DNA from: Membranipora membranacea
Lineage: Eukaryota > Bryozoa > Gymnolaemata > Cheilostomatida > Membraniporidae
Assembly: GCA_914767715.1 (NCBI GenBank)
Contig: OU612070.1
Coordinates: forward strand, 5,783,501 to 5,847,500
Direction: 5' to 3'
DNA: 64,000 bases
Shown: piece after piece, positions 22,120 to 34,860 of the stretch
How positions within the stretch are numbered: the first letter of the stretch is position 1
How the letters are laid out: each line of letters begins with the position of its first letter
Notes under the pieces: model-generated
Seen by the model: only the letters and a program-made list of their open reading frames with translations
Database searches by the model: none
What the model was told of the DNA's origin: nothing
Program-made: the position numbers and the translations under genes

Positions 22120-24643
22120 TCTCTTAGCAAATATGGCATCTAGTTTTCTTATTGATGTTAATAGGAACTTGATGAATTCTCCGCTTTTCATCTAGTCATT
22201 CATCTCGACCGGCTCGACCGGCTTCGGATCATAGAGCTGACTTGACCTTTCAGTCTACAACATCTTAACCATAAATTGACAACGGCGTGTACTTACTCAC
22301 CTTAGTATCTGCTTTGGAGCCCACCGAGTTGTATAGTTCATGTTTCCAAGGCACTTTTGTAATGAGAAAATGTTGCCTTCTTATTCTCGGTCTTAGCAAA
22401 TATGGCATCTAGTTGTCTTACTGATGTTAATAGGAACTTAATGAATTCTCCGCTTTTCATCTAGTCATTCATCTCGACCGGCATTGGTGTCTTCGGATCA
22501 AAGAGCTGACTTGACGTCCATTGACAGCGGTGTGTACTTACTCACCTTAGTATCTGCTTTGGAGCCAACCGAGTTGTATAGTTCATGTTTCCAAGGCACT
22601 CTGTCAATATTCTTGATACTAGTATAGAATACACCACTACCAGCCTTGACTCCTCCAGATTGCTGATGAAATAATCAAATTCCTTTGTTCATAGTCATAC
22701 AAGTATGGTTCTGGGGAATGTTGTATGAAGTTCAGCCTAGGTAACGTGAGCTTGTCTAGCAGAGTGAGGTATATATTGTTGACTTAACATCTGGGTTTTT
22801 AAACATCTGGGTGAGCTCCTAAGTATAAAACCTGAGCCTTATCTTATGTTGGTCAACTATGCGAACAATGGTGCGATGGAGACTCAGCCATCTAGTAGGA
22901 CAGTGCTTGAGAATTCTCTTTTCCCTCACATTCTGCAAACTGCTGAAATTCTTTCAGCTGTTCCATGCAATCAGATAAATATCAGAGTGCTATGAAAAAA
23001 GCTATAATATACAGCGCATGACTCTTGACAAAAATGAACCGAAAGTTAACAAAGTAACTTTAATTTTGTCGTTCGTATTTAATGGTATCGTTATAGATAT
23101 AGTTTTGAGTGATTGTCCTACTGCTAGGTTGACCAGGGGACATACACAGCCTATATCAATTATCTTGGGATTGACCTCCCTCAACATTGCAATAAGGCCA
23201 TTCCTCTTCCCTCTCAGGACCTAAAATGTATGACAACAAGATATCAACATAATCTTAAAGGAAGAGATATCGGGACAATAAAATACAACATATTGTACAA
23301 ACCAAATAGTATACTGACTTTAGATGTATTGCACAATTTAGCAAGTTCCAAGGAGTTTTTTACTCCTTGGTTAAACATGCTAAACGGAAACATGCATCGA
23401 TGGCATCAAAGATGTCTTCAAAATCCACATGCATTCTTTTGCCAAATATAGGTTCTTCTGCATCATTTGGTCACCATAGCTTGGCAGCTGTTCAGGATGT
23501 TTCCTGGTCCTCAGTTATCATTTTGGATCAAAGCGTTACAAAGTGGTGACTCCTTACAGCACCGTTTCACTTGCACCATATTATATATGTTGTGATGAGG
23601 AAATGTTACCTACTTACTGTCGGTCTGAGCAAATGTGGCATCCAGTTTTCTTGTTGTTGTTAATAGGAACTTAGTGCATTCTCGACCGGCACTGGCCACA
23701 CTTTAGTGAAATAATCAAATTCCTTAGTTTGAGTGCTATGAAAAAAAGTATAATATACAGCGCATGACTCTTGACAATTACGAACCGATAGTTAATCAAG
23801 TAATTTGAATTTTGTCATCGGTATTTAATGTTAGCGTTATACATCAATTTGTATCAGCCTACCTGCTACTGAAGCGGCTGAAGATATTTGTCAACAGATC
23901 ATCAACTCTCAAAGGTAGAGTCTTGAATGATTGTCCTTCTTCTAGGTTGGCCACAGGGGACATACACAGCCTATATCAATTATCTTGGGATTGACCTCCC
24001 TCGACATTGCAATAAGGCCAGTCCTCTTCCCTCTCATGCCTGAGCAGTTATCGGAATTAAAACCAATATCATTCGTCCATGGAATATTTCGGGACCTAAA
24101 ATATATGACAACACAACAATATATCAAAATATCGGGTCAATAAAATAGAACATTTGTTATGCACACCAAATAGTATGCTGACTTTAAATGTATTGCACAA
24201 TATAGCAAGCAGGTTAGACATGCTTACTGGAAACATCCATCGATGGCATCAAAGATGTTTTCAAAATCCACACTCCTTATTCTGCCAAATAATGGTTTTT
24301 CTGCATCATTTGGTTACCATAGCTTGGCAGCTGTTCATTAGAAATATGTCCTAAAACAAACTTTACAAGTTATGTTATGTTTTATATTGTCATATATATT
24401 TTGTAATGAGAAAATGTTGCCTTCTTATTCTTGGTCTTAGCAAATATGGCATCTAGTTGTCTTACTGATGTTAATAGGAACTTAATGAATTCTCCGCTTT
24501 TCATCTAGTCATTCATCTCGACCGGCATTGGTGTCTTCGGATCAAAGAGCTGACTTGACGTCCATTGACAGCGGTGTGTCTCTGTCAATATTCTTGCTAC
24601 TAGTATAGAATACACCTCTACCAGCCTAGACTCCTCCAGATTG
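22120..24643 (-). repeat. Tandemly duplicated hAT-derived region
   Basis: Two sequence blocks alternate. Block R occurs at about 22120-22345 (partial), 22354-22662, 23610-23700 (decayed) and 24398-24643; the second and fourth are nearly identical apart from a roughly 70-base segment absent from the last. Block H occurs at about 22990-23560 and 23745-24345. Block H encodes, on the minus strand, a hAT transposase piece: IPWTNDIGFNSDN, then MRGKRTGLIA and NPKIIDIGCVC. The second H copy keeps more of this. The pattern R-H-R-H-R indicates tandem duplication of one transposon fragment, followed by divergence. Confidence 0.65.
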
Positions 24644-24929
24644 TTGAGCATGAACAATGCAGCGCTTGGTGTTGGTGATGGTGGAAAATGTGCAAGAGGT
24701 GAAAACATAATAATGAAATAATAAAAAACAATCACATTGTGTATTGTTTCAAATGATAGGGCCTTCCATGAAAGTTAGTAAGAATCAAAGTTTCACTTAC
24801 TGTCATAATGTAGATAAATACCAAGAATACTGATGGACATATCCACATTTGGGAGGTGGGAATTGACCATATCAACCAAGTAATCCAATTTTACTGCTTT
24901 TTCGATGCTCTTTTCAGACCTACGACTTC

Positions 24930-24975
24930 CCTACTATACTATACTCTACTATACTCTACTATATACTATATGTAG
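24930..24975. repeat. Short CTATACTA/CTACTATA tandem
   Basis: Imperfect repeats of a CTATACTATACT-type word, a simple-sequence tract. Confidence 0.6.
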
Positions 24976-27822
24976 ATATGTTGTATCTAGTAAGTATTAG
25001 CTGTGACCATAAAATAGCTAGGACCAATTTTCACTATAGCTGCGGTTGGAGCCAGTAATACATTTTGAAGCCGTCTTATGCACATGATTGGTTCCAAAGA
25101 ATGGATTAAACACTGCCTCGTAATAAACACTTCATGCAAATAGCTGCTTACAAACAGTAGCAATTATGCTTCCTTTATTTAAATGATCAGCTACTCTCGC
25201 ACAGATGTATCCTTCCCCAAGTGTATCCAGTGTTTGTATTTTGGTTCCACTGTCTGCAGTCAGCCCTCAGTTAAGGCAGTTGTGGCTCCTGGTGAGGGTG
25301 AAAGCTCGTTTTCTGGGTCGAATCTACAGAAACAGTATTTAATGACCTGTATTTGAGGCTTGTCGAAAAACCCCAGCTAACTTAGGACTCCTGTCCCTGA
25401 ATTCATCGCAGAAGCTTGTCGGAATATCGTCCAGGTTGACTGGAGTCTCTAAGTTTACCGGGTTGTACTGTCGTGTCAGTGAGGTCACCTTTGCTTCGAT
25501 TTGTGGTAGAAAATCCTTCAGGAGCAATTCCTGCACCTCTTCTTGAGAGCCTGGCAACAAGGAATACCAAATGGCAAATGTTTACCAAGGCTCATCATTA
25601 ACTAATGATAAATTATCTTTCATCAGTGAGTTGGATGTACTATCAACTAATATGTAATGCTGATTGTTACAAAACTCACTTTAACTACACCAGCAGCATA
25701 ATGGTTTTCAGCCGCATTTGTTAATTCTTGGTATCCTTTGTTTAGTACACTCTCAATGGCAAGTTCCTCATGACCCACCTGATAGACCTTCCATTGCCTT
25801 CTTATTGCAGCTATAACACAGCCAACTCTTCTCAAGACACACTCCGTTGTTCTCCATAACCCATCTTCTTCGCTTGGGCGCCTTTGGCGCACTCCCTGAT
25901 ATGGGAAACCTCTGCTGTTTAAAACTGTTGGAACATCCAGCAGCAATACAAAATGTCAATTCCGTTGAAATGAAAAGAGATGTCATGTAAAAAGCTGCTT
26001 CAATCTCAAAATATGTCTTTTTTTGTTGGGCGGCTGAGGAATATAAATTGGAATTCATTTACCCATAATTCTTAATCCATGCATCATGACTATAATGTTA
26101 GAAAATGTGTTATTATGACAACATTATCAAACCTTCACCATAGATGTTGCGACTATTTTAGTCAGCTGCTACCTCCAGAGGCCCATCCCTAGCACACTGC
26201 TTAGCTGTTGCCTCGATCTCTGCCTCAAATATTTATTGAACAGTGTAAAAATAATTGATGTCACAATATTTTTCAAAGACACATTGCATGTATGCATAGA
26301 TCAAAAATTAGTCAATGACAGATGTTTCCGAAAAGCCACTTAACTATTTGTCATTTAGAAGTTGAAAATGGTAATGGAGAAGATGGTGACATCGCATTCT
26401 TACACCCAACTGTCCAGGGACACTCACAGTTTGATATGATGGTCATGATCTTGTATAATTTAGGGATATTTACAGCATGCAGATAGTCATGTTGGTATCT
26501 ATCATGTGATCTTACTGCAGGCACAGCGATGTTCAGCCTTGCCAGCCAGAGTCCTCAAGGTCTTTGCCGGAAAGGCACCATTAAACAAGATTGAGCCTGA
26601 GAGAAATATATTGAGAGGGTAGACACTGTCCGAGTTTCATTGAGGTGCTTCATGTTCTGATAGCTGTGCAGTGGGTACAGATTATTAGAAATACGGCATA
26701 GGACCCTTTGAGAGCAGTGTTAGTATACTGAGCAACACGACCTCATTTTGAACATGACCTATATAGAGTTCTCATTACAGCAGAGAGATGGGATAATCAG
26801 AAAAATTTTCCCTGGGTTCTTCTTTTTAAGTGTACGTTTTTCAAAATTGATGAGTAGCAACTGCCCAATACATAAATATACACTGCTGCACATATAACTC
26901 AACCAGTAACATCACAGAACCGTGCGATACAGATTTAAATGACGTGTCCCATTGATAATGCAAGAGACAGAAAACATCATCCTGAATTGACAACTCCACA
27001 TACTATCAATCAGCACAGCCCAATTATCAGAGGCGGAATGTTCGAAAACCAACTTGATGCAAACTAACTTCATTCAAACAGTAAATATTTTATAAGAATG
27101 CAATATAGAGATTTTGGCAGTGACGTGGTGTCTTATTGCTTTGATTGTGAAATTAAAGAACCAGAACAGCGTAATAACAACTGCAACATTTGTCCGGAGG
27201 AGACAATACAAGTCAAATACTATACTAGGCCTGACTTCAAATTACCTTGATGAGTTCGATTGCTGACATACGCGGCAGGTTGGATACCTTGATCTCATAT
27301 TTTGCTTTGTTCGCAGCCCTTTGTGTGTTCTTCACAGACCGAGAGCTACTGCTTTTCTCTAAGCAGAGCCTGTGTTTTCAAATTGCTGATAGAAAGTTAT
27401 GATATTACGATAATACCAACTCGTCAAAGTCCTAAAATATGTTTTAAATACCATACATTTTAAAACAGATATTATACAAGAGTGCACAGGAAGTGTGGCA
27501 CACAGAAGATGTTGTTACATCAAGACACAACACAATCGTTCAGTAAACAGAGAGAGTTATTTCTGCCTGTCCAATTACACAAAAATTTTATGTTTTAACT
27601 CACCTCTTTGAGTGCTCAGACAGAGCTTCTCTCACTAAATGAGAGCAAGCCGTCGTGGCAATTGGCTCCTCTAGGGTCTTCTGTGCCTTTCTCCTTGGTG
27701 TCATTTCTTTACATTTAATAGAGCTCATATTCAATTTTAAAACTGCCATCTTCAAATTTAATTCTAAGAAACGATCATTTATCATTGACCTAACAATTTC
27801 TTTTTTTCTTTCAAGAATATAA

Positions 27823-29790
27823 TTATTGTGATGATAGGTTGACATATATGTGGATGCCATATATCATATGACAAAAGACATACTGGAAATAAAAGTTGCG
27901 AGATGATTTACTATCTAGCAATGCCCTGCATTTCTGGAATAATACCAAACTTTTGTTTATTTTTGTGCAAATCTGGACTACATGATCATCCCATGTCAAT
28001 GAGTCATTCGAAGTAGAAACCAAGGAGTTTGGTATTGACATTTAGATTAAGTTTTGTCTTGTTAATCTTTAGATGTAAGTCTAGAGATGTTGTTCTATGA
28101 GAGGGTTGTACAAGCATATTATAGTGAGATTTTTAAGTTTAACAACTTTCTATCAAGTGAAGATCAGTATCACATAAATCATTCAGTGTATCAAAGTTGT
28201 CAGATTTTGACACGAAAACTGTATCCTCAGCGTAGGCAAGTGCCTTGGAATGTAATGTGTAGGATAAAAGATCATTGACGTATATGAGGAATAAACTTGG
28301 TGCCAGAATTGAGCCTTGTGGGGCACCAATGTCTATTTGAAGAATTTTTGAGCATCCTGCACAGTGCAGAGTAGTGTAGAGTGCAGTTTGCCCATTAGAC
28401 CGTATATTGTCAATTTTCTCAGGAGAATTTTATGGTCGACGCAGTCAAAAGCTTTTTTGAAATCCAAAAACATCAAAGCAACAAAATGACCATCTGATCT
28501 TGCTGACAAACAGTCAGAAATGAGTTTGTGTAGGGAATCAACACAGGAATAACCTTCTCTAAATCCACATTTTAATTTGTGAAGAAGTTTGTTTGTGGTG
28601 AGATATTTTTGAATGTGGGAACTCACGTTTTTCTCAAAAATCTTAGATAGCACAGGAAGTATTGATGTAGGGCGATAAATAGATGTCGCATATGTAAAGC
28701 CATGTGTTCTTCATGACTATACTCCATCAAGGGTTAACCAGGGGAAGGCAATTTCTAATTTATTCATGATCTGTACTACTCACCCTTGTAACATTTATTA
28801 TTTGTCAATCTTGAATAATCTCGGCATTGAATAAGAGTGATGACAATGATTGATGGTCAAAATTAACTAAGCAATGCCAAGATTAAAATTATTTTCCTAT
28901 GTAGTTGAGAATTTCTGCATTTCTGAACATCTCCATTGTTGATCATAGTCCCAAAAAAAAGCTTGCAGGTAAAAAGCCAAATGAATTATTTTAGCAAATT
29001 GAGAGCAGATAACTCCAAATTTATACAGCCCATTGTTTTTTATATGAGTTTAAATCCACATGAAAAGTATATAAAAGTGGTTCAATAATGTGAGTGGCAC
29101 TTAGGTGAGTTGGGGGAGTCTATTTTACACACCCATGCAGAAAACTTCATTCAGTCAAATGAATTTAAGCTTTATATATACCACTTTCCCATCCCCCTAT
29201 CAATCCTTGACCCAGTATAGTTGCCTTATTGTCAGAAGTTTTTTTAAGATATTTGAAACAAATTTTTGGATTAAAGTGTGTCCATTGAGAAAAAGTTTTG
29301 GTTGTCACTGGTTTAATCATGTCATATTCATGGGAATCAGGGATGTCTTTGGTTATGGATTTTGCAATCGATGTAAAGTGTCTGCTCAATTCATCAGGGG
29401 ATAAACCCCAAATATTGACCTTCGGTGAAATTTTAATTTGATTGATTCCTAAAGCTTCCCAAACAGGTTTGGTGATATTTTTGTTCTTTTTAATTATATC
29501 TGAAATAACCGACTTCGATCTTCTTCTTAATCCAGTTTGTAACAAAATTTCGTTGAATTCTTTATTCTTCCCATTTGCCCTCTCTCTTTTGGGCTGTTGA
29601 GCCGTTTTTACAAATCTTCACTTGGCGATGACAAGTGTTTTGATTAATGAACATGTGTCATTAAATCTTGCATACATACGGTCTACAGTATTCTCACATA
29701 ATACATCATTAAAATGACAACCTGAAAAAAGGTCATGTATATTCTGGTTCGTAAATTTGGAATAGTCATTAAATTCAAATGATATTCTTT
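27823..29790 (-). pseudogene. CR1/L2-like LINE, truncated and interrupted
   Basis: In order on the minus strand: 29785-29560, a linker with CENTVDRMYARFND; 29545-29165, LLQTGLRRRSKSVI and the pre-RT segment (LSPDELSRHFTS); 28653-28333, RT blocks including GFREGYSCVDSL and LDFKKAFDCVDHKILL; 28330-28100, FLIYVNDL and an AED-type version of the catalytic YADD box; 28041-27823, the thumb region DSLTWDDHVVQICTKINK. The stretch 28680-29160 has no LINE homology that I can see and may be a secondary insertion. Frames are shifted, so it is dead. If the surrounding gene model is right, it sits in intron 1. Confidence 0.75.
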
Positions 29791-29962
29791 ATTTCTTGGT
29801 CGGATATAACTTCTACCTACCATACACCACTGGACAGACCATCAAAGACAAGTAGCTTGTCGCTATGTAGTGCACAAAGTGATTGATGGCGAAGACGGAG
29901 TCCCCCCTCGCCCCCCCCCCCCCTGATATGGACTGTCTGCTGCTCACCTAGAACCTCTAGGA

Positions 29963-30284
29963 CAGGGGTGCTCAAACAATGGTCCATTTTTAGGTGGCCC
30001 ACTTGCCCATATTAAAACTCACCCGCTGCGACTGGTTCATTTAAGCTGAAAGTTTACTCATGGCCAAAACACGCATCAACATGAGGATCTGAATTAAGCT
30101 ATTACAGCTACACTATACAAAAAGATCCCAAAAATCTTTTGCGCTTCACGCAGATCTGGGGTTCAATAAATACTAAAGACACCCCTGACTGATAGCCTGC
30201 TTGCTTGGCGCAAAAAAGTCTGGCCCACTTCAACATGTTAATTTTTAAAAGTGGCCCACTGGCAAAAACGTTTGAGCACCCCTG
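29963..30284. mobile_element. 322-bp hAT MITE
   Basis: The element begins CAGGGGTGCTCAAAC and ends with its exact complement GTTTGAGCACCCCTG. It is flanked by CTCTAGGA (29955-29962) and CTCCAGGA (30285-30292), a 7-of-8 match consistent with a hAT 8-bp target duplication. GTGGCCCACT-type words recur near both ends. The interior is non-coding. Confidence 0.8.
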
Positions 30285-30927
30285 CTCCAGGAGATCCTTC
30301 TTAGACGTTCCGCTGGCTGTTTCCTTTTCGGCCATTTTCAACAGCTAGCTCTGCTGCTTCAGATTTAGAGAAGTTATCTCTCTTAGATTTAGGATCCACC
30401 AGTTTGAAAAAAAGGAGAAAAATTGTCTTTATATGTCAGTTATAAGTTAGATGGCCAGGTAGCTCAAAACACTTATGATCCCCTCTTCAATGAAACTAAT
30501 CAACTTACTATATACCAGATGAGGTTCCGATAGCTATTTTAACCTTGATAACACACAACGAGGTAGCATCATTTAGACCTGAGGTTGTAGTGTGACTTTC
30601 AGCGGGGTGATGGAGCCGTAGCCTGACAACAGTTCCAAATAAAGTACAAGAGTACTACCTTTACCACCTATCACAAAAGAAACGTATCAATGATTTAAAA
30701 TAAAAACTTTTACATCTATTTATTTTAATTAACCTAAATGTGACTGAAATCAAAACCTTTACATTTCCATTTAGATGACTCAGACCCTAGATGGGATTGA
30801 TATTCCAGTATCCATATATATTGAACAGGTAGCTATAGCTGTACAGGTAGCATAGAACATTAACTATCTAGACTAGATTTTAATAAAAACGCATCAAATA
30901 GCCTGATAATCAGATTTTCTCTCTATC

Positions 30928-31300
30928 TTAGGCCATCTTCAAAAAAGCATCAGCAAACACTCTTGATTTCGATGTGGCCAGGGTTTTTCTCCTTTGGGGA
31001 GTTCGCTTAGTGGGCAATGGCATGTTTGTTTTGTCCCAATAGGGATATACCCTTCCATGTGCAGTGCTTTCGATCCCTGTATTGCCTGAACCTCCCAAGA
31101 GATTGCACACTGCCTATCAACCAATTGATTCAATAGAATTCACAAAATCTGCTATTTTGTTAGGCCACTCAAATATTTGTAGGGTAGCGCTAGTGCATTT
31201 AAGACCTAAGCTGATAAGTTTATAGAAGATGTGATCAGATTTAAATCCAGATTGCAGATCTATTTCATTTTTTACCTCCAGAGTCAATGGATCCAGTTGG
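30928..31300 (-). other. Coherent but frameshifted coding relic of unknown family
   Basis: 31270-31135 reads GFKSDHIFYKLISLGLKC and IFEWPNKIADFVNSIESIG, then after one shift 31110-30928 reads NLLGGSGNTGIE ... GRVYPYWDKTNM ... FADAFLKMA and stops. Composition and continuity look like real protein sequence. I do not recognise it; a transposon or dead host exon are equally possible. Confidence 0.3.
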
Positions 31301-31640
31301 GAGGGTTACAACAATCTAAAGATAACAAAGATTAAAACTAATTAGAAACGATGCTATGCTGAGTTACTTGGTATCAAGGAAGAGAAAGGGCATCAAACAT
31401 GAACATTAATTTTCCACCCACCAAGCTGAACTAGTTTGTCGTTGTAACATTTTTCTGACGGGATAATTAAAGGTATCAATGTGATCCTTGCATGCTTGCA
31501 TACTACTTAGATGATGATTGTCTTCGGTAAATCGGAGACTGTATTTGCATCAGGTTAATAATGAGCTCAACTTTTCTCTAAACTGTTCTCTGCAGGAAAA
31601 ATAACGACATCATATGAATAACGACATTATATGAAGCTTC

Positions 31641-32355
31641 TCAGCTATTACAGGGCCTGTTATACAAGTAAACATCCTCATCAAATCCCAGCTCAAAATC
31701 ATCCATCTGGTCATTAGTTGGATTAGTTCCATCGACAACATGAGGCAAAACGTGTTGTGGTTGTGATGGTTTCATAGGAGGCTCTGATCTGTTGATTTCA
31801 AATGAGGTGTCAAAATCACTCATATCCACATTACTGTTACTGAAGTTTCACCAATATCCCAAATTCTGTGAATAATAATAAGGTCTTTGATGTGAGGTTA
31901 TTATATGAGCATGTTGTATTTCAACACCAACAAAAAGGAAAATAAAATAATAAACTTGTGCATGTCTTGCATGGAAGGAGTTGAAACTGAGATTCTTGTC
32001 AATTTTTAGTGTTCTTCATCATCAGAGAGGCTGATGATTCCTTGCGGGCCTGTTGTGATATGTGATCAAACTGACCCATCATTATTGATGCATTAGAGGT
32101 GGATGGAGTCTGTGGCTCGAGTACCTTCCATCTCTCCTGCTGGCTCCCCGGGCATCTACAACCTGATATCATGATATACTGGTCTCTTAACATCAGCCTT
32201 TCTTCCCTGACAGGACAGATAACGAGCCTAACTAGAAATAAACAAATTATGTCCTTGTGAATACGAAGCTGTCTTCTTAATGTCAATGAGAAAACGATTC
32301 TATCATCAGTAATTTCATATTCTAGCAAATGAGTTATTTTTAGACCAGCAGACAA
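31641..32355 (-). other. Possible exons of an unrecognised gene
   Basis: An acidic stop-terminated stretch (31823-31641, DMSDFDTSFEINR ... DDFELGFDEDVY) follows a CTTCAG acceptor. A second open stretch lies at 32355-31999. Phases were not resolved and no domain is recognised. Confidence 0.2.
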
Positions 32356-32359
32356 TAGT

Positions 32360-33940
32360 CAGGGTACCAAGGCCCAATTTAGACGTGTTTGACTCATTGA
32401 AGGTTACCTTATGTCCAATATACCATTGCGAAGCTGACAACCTGTGGATTCAGGATCTGCAGGCGCACTTTTGCCATCCTGGTAAATTTGTTCGGCAATC
32501 AGGGGAGATAATCGAGAAATAGCCAAAACTAACCATTTACCGCTTGATCACATTTAATGAAATAATATCCCAAAAATTGATCCTAGAGGTCTGAGATTTG
32601 CTGACAAGCATTCTGGGATATGAAGCTTGACATGGCATGGTCATTGCCAAATTCGGATTAAGTGGGCGTGGCCTATGGCGGAGAACGCGGTAAAAAACTG
32701 TTAAGATATCGTTTGATGGACAGCATCTTTTTTTTGGAGGTGTTAACATACAATTTCTATTTCATGATATGGAAGATCATTGTCCTGACTAGGCACATAT
32801 AAAATTTCTACATGTGATTTGGTAACTTCACCTCAACCAGGATGTATTGCGAAGGCTATTTTGAATTCCGTGTGTATGACGCAGTGTATTGTTTTACTGA
32901 TTTACTGGTAAACCTGTGGAAAGGTAAAATGAATTAATAATATGTGTAAGAGAGAAAAACGAATGTGCGAATGAGTGTGCTACGAGAAATAGCTGGTGTG
33001 ATGCTGACAAGCATCAAACAATGAAAAACTCTCTTGTTATAATTAATTCCTCAATTGAATGAACGGTTACGTCATTAACCAAAGGAAAAATGTACATGAT
33101 TCTAAATAGTACACGAAGAAAAACTCACACATTATGAGCGGATATAATAGCGATCCAATATAATAATTATGAGCATAGGTGACTAGTCCTGTGTACATCA
33201 ACTGTAAATAATAATTGATTATGATGACATATTTATACATTGACAAGTTGCACACTACACATGAACGAATGAATGTAAGGGATAACAATTCAATAACATG
33301 AGAAATATGAGATTTGTGTTGTGTGTATGCACTGTAAAAAGAGTTGTAGAAAAATACACTTACAGGTTAACTGAGTGCTTTTAGCTGTGATGTAAACAGT
33401 ACGCAAACTCGATGACTAGTGAATATTATGATTTCTATCACAGATAGGTTTGGTCTGCGTGACAAGATAAGAGGACTGCATTCTATTGTTAGAAATGTCA
33501 GATCAAAGGCTTATAGTCCATTTATGGAGTATTTAAATTGTATTATCTGCTAAAAATAGCAACAGAAATGTCCCTTGCACAAACTACAACACCGTTTACC
33601 GACCCCTAACGCCAGCGCTATCTAACATCGTTACACAGGAGTTATCTCCCCCGACTAGAACTTTGAGAATTTCGCGTCATTTTGAGAGCATAATATAGTT
33701 TATCAGTCCAGTTCATTTTCTGCAATTTGATGAGTTCATAGTCTTGGTTAGCTGTTTGACATATCAGAAGGTAGTCAAACACCTAAGTGTATAACATAAG
33801 ATCATTTCCTTCATACTCATCTGCATCTGCATCTCATGTTCATTGAATAGAAGGGAACAATTTGGTAGCTCTTCTAGTTGCATGTTTGGAAGATTATTTA
33901 GGTTGAACTTCAAATAAAGAAAATATTGATTGTCAATTCA
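32360..33940. other. No supportable gene
   Basis: AT-rich sequence with only short frames and no clear repeats. Confidence 0.35.
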
Positions 33941-33947
33941 TACCTCC

Positions 33948-34860
33948 TCAGAACTCTTTCTCTGCTTCGTCAACGTCATCAATTTCATCATCCGTATCGC
34001 CATCATCTTCTGTCAACTTATTGTTACATGCGGTGCATTTACAGAGATCTGTACATAGTAAATCTAGCTTCTGGCATCGACATGATTTTCTAGAACACCC
34101 TGTTTTGCATCCACAAGAGGTCATCAAATCTTTCTTCACAGAGGATTGATCACAAAGTACTGGATTCATCTCTTTGTTCCAACCATGGTTTGATGGACAT
34201 CCGATCTCAATAACAGCAGTTAATGCAAGCTGCCAGAGTGTGACCTTGATATGCCATCTCTTGATGTAGTGTTGCAGAGCATTCTCACTGGGGGAAGTTG
34301 AGCCTCAGATTTGATATCTTTGGGGGCGAGGAGCTTGTATCTTGCTTGCGTACACATTACTGTAAGGGCCGTAGAGACTAGCTATAAACCGTCCACACTC
34401 AGTGGCAACTTCATCAGTCACCTCATTTTGATCAATGCGACCAAGGGGTGCAAGGTTGAAATACTGTTGCTCAATTACATCAAGCCCTTTTCTCTTTGAT
34501 ATTCTGAATATTGAGCTAGTAGAATCACAACCAGTCAGTTGTAGTAGATTATCTCTTACAGTTGCTGGCATGTTGGAGTGCAGATCCATCAGCAAGATGA
34601 ATCGTCGATTCATGCCTGTCCCAATGTCCTTGGTGCAGGTTCGGATGTCTTGATGAGTGTTATCGGATCAATAATGAGGGCTTTGGTGTTTCCTGGCTGT
34701 GGGCATCACTTTCTATATCTGTCATCTATTTCCGTTCGAACGCCTGAACTAGCTGTGATAATTTTAGTGCTGTGCCTTATGGTTTTTTTTTCATCAAACA
34801 AAGGGAGGGGCACAATCCCAATCTCATGTTTGAGGATATTTTAACGATTCCCTATCGTTA
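33948..34860 (-). pseudogene. GCD(S/T)TS/CXC-type protein relic, probably transposon-derived
   Basis: Pieces in order on the minus strand: LKHEIGIVPLPLFDEKKTIR near 34840-34770; MPATVRDNLLQLTGCDSTSS at 34570-34510; SENALQHYIKRWH and CPSNHGW near 34300-34190; then a cysteine-rich CXC module at 34130-34030 (SCGCKTGCSRKSCRCQK ... CTDLCKC) followed by an acidic tail and stop. This order recurs in a widespread invertebrate repetitive protein family of unknown function, with a Tesmin/TSO1-like CXC motif at the end. Stops and frame changes mark it as dead. Confidence 0.55.

Larger units (their letters stand above)
25339..30335 (-). pseudogene. Candidate multi-exon gene, probably transposase-related, disrupted
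   Basis: Exon 1 (30335-29948) starts ATG and encodes MAEKETASGTSKKDLLEVL; it leaves at phase 1 through CTAG/gtgagc and is split by the MITE at 29963-30284. Exon 2 (27763-27604) can be entered at phase 1 and leaves at phase 2 (AAAGAG/gtgagt). Exon 3 (27369-27246) enters at phase 2 and leaves at phase 0 with LPRMSAIELIK. A further exon (26596-26516) encodes SILFNGAFPAKTLRTLAGKA, like a conserved stretch in some large invertebrate transposase-like proteins. 26058-25768 holds a THAP-like start (CIAAGCSN ... RFP ... RRRWV), and 25946-25339 has helical sequence ending in TAA. Phases from exon 4 on do not all agree, so exons are missing or broken. Joining exon 1 to exon 2 is my inference. Confidence 0.35.

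Noticed and set aside
34311-34844. Plus-strand open frames over 34.3-34.8 kb
   Set aside because: They are antisense shadows of the GCD(S/T)TS/CXC relic on the minus strand.
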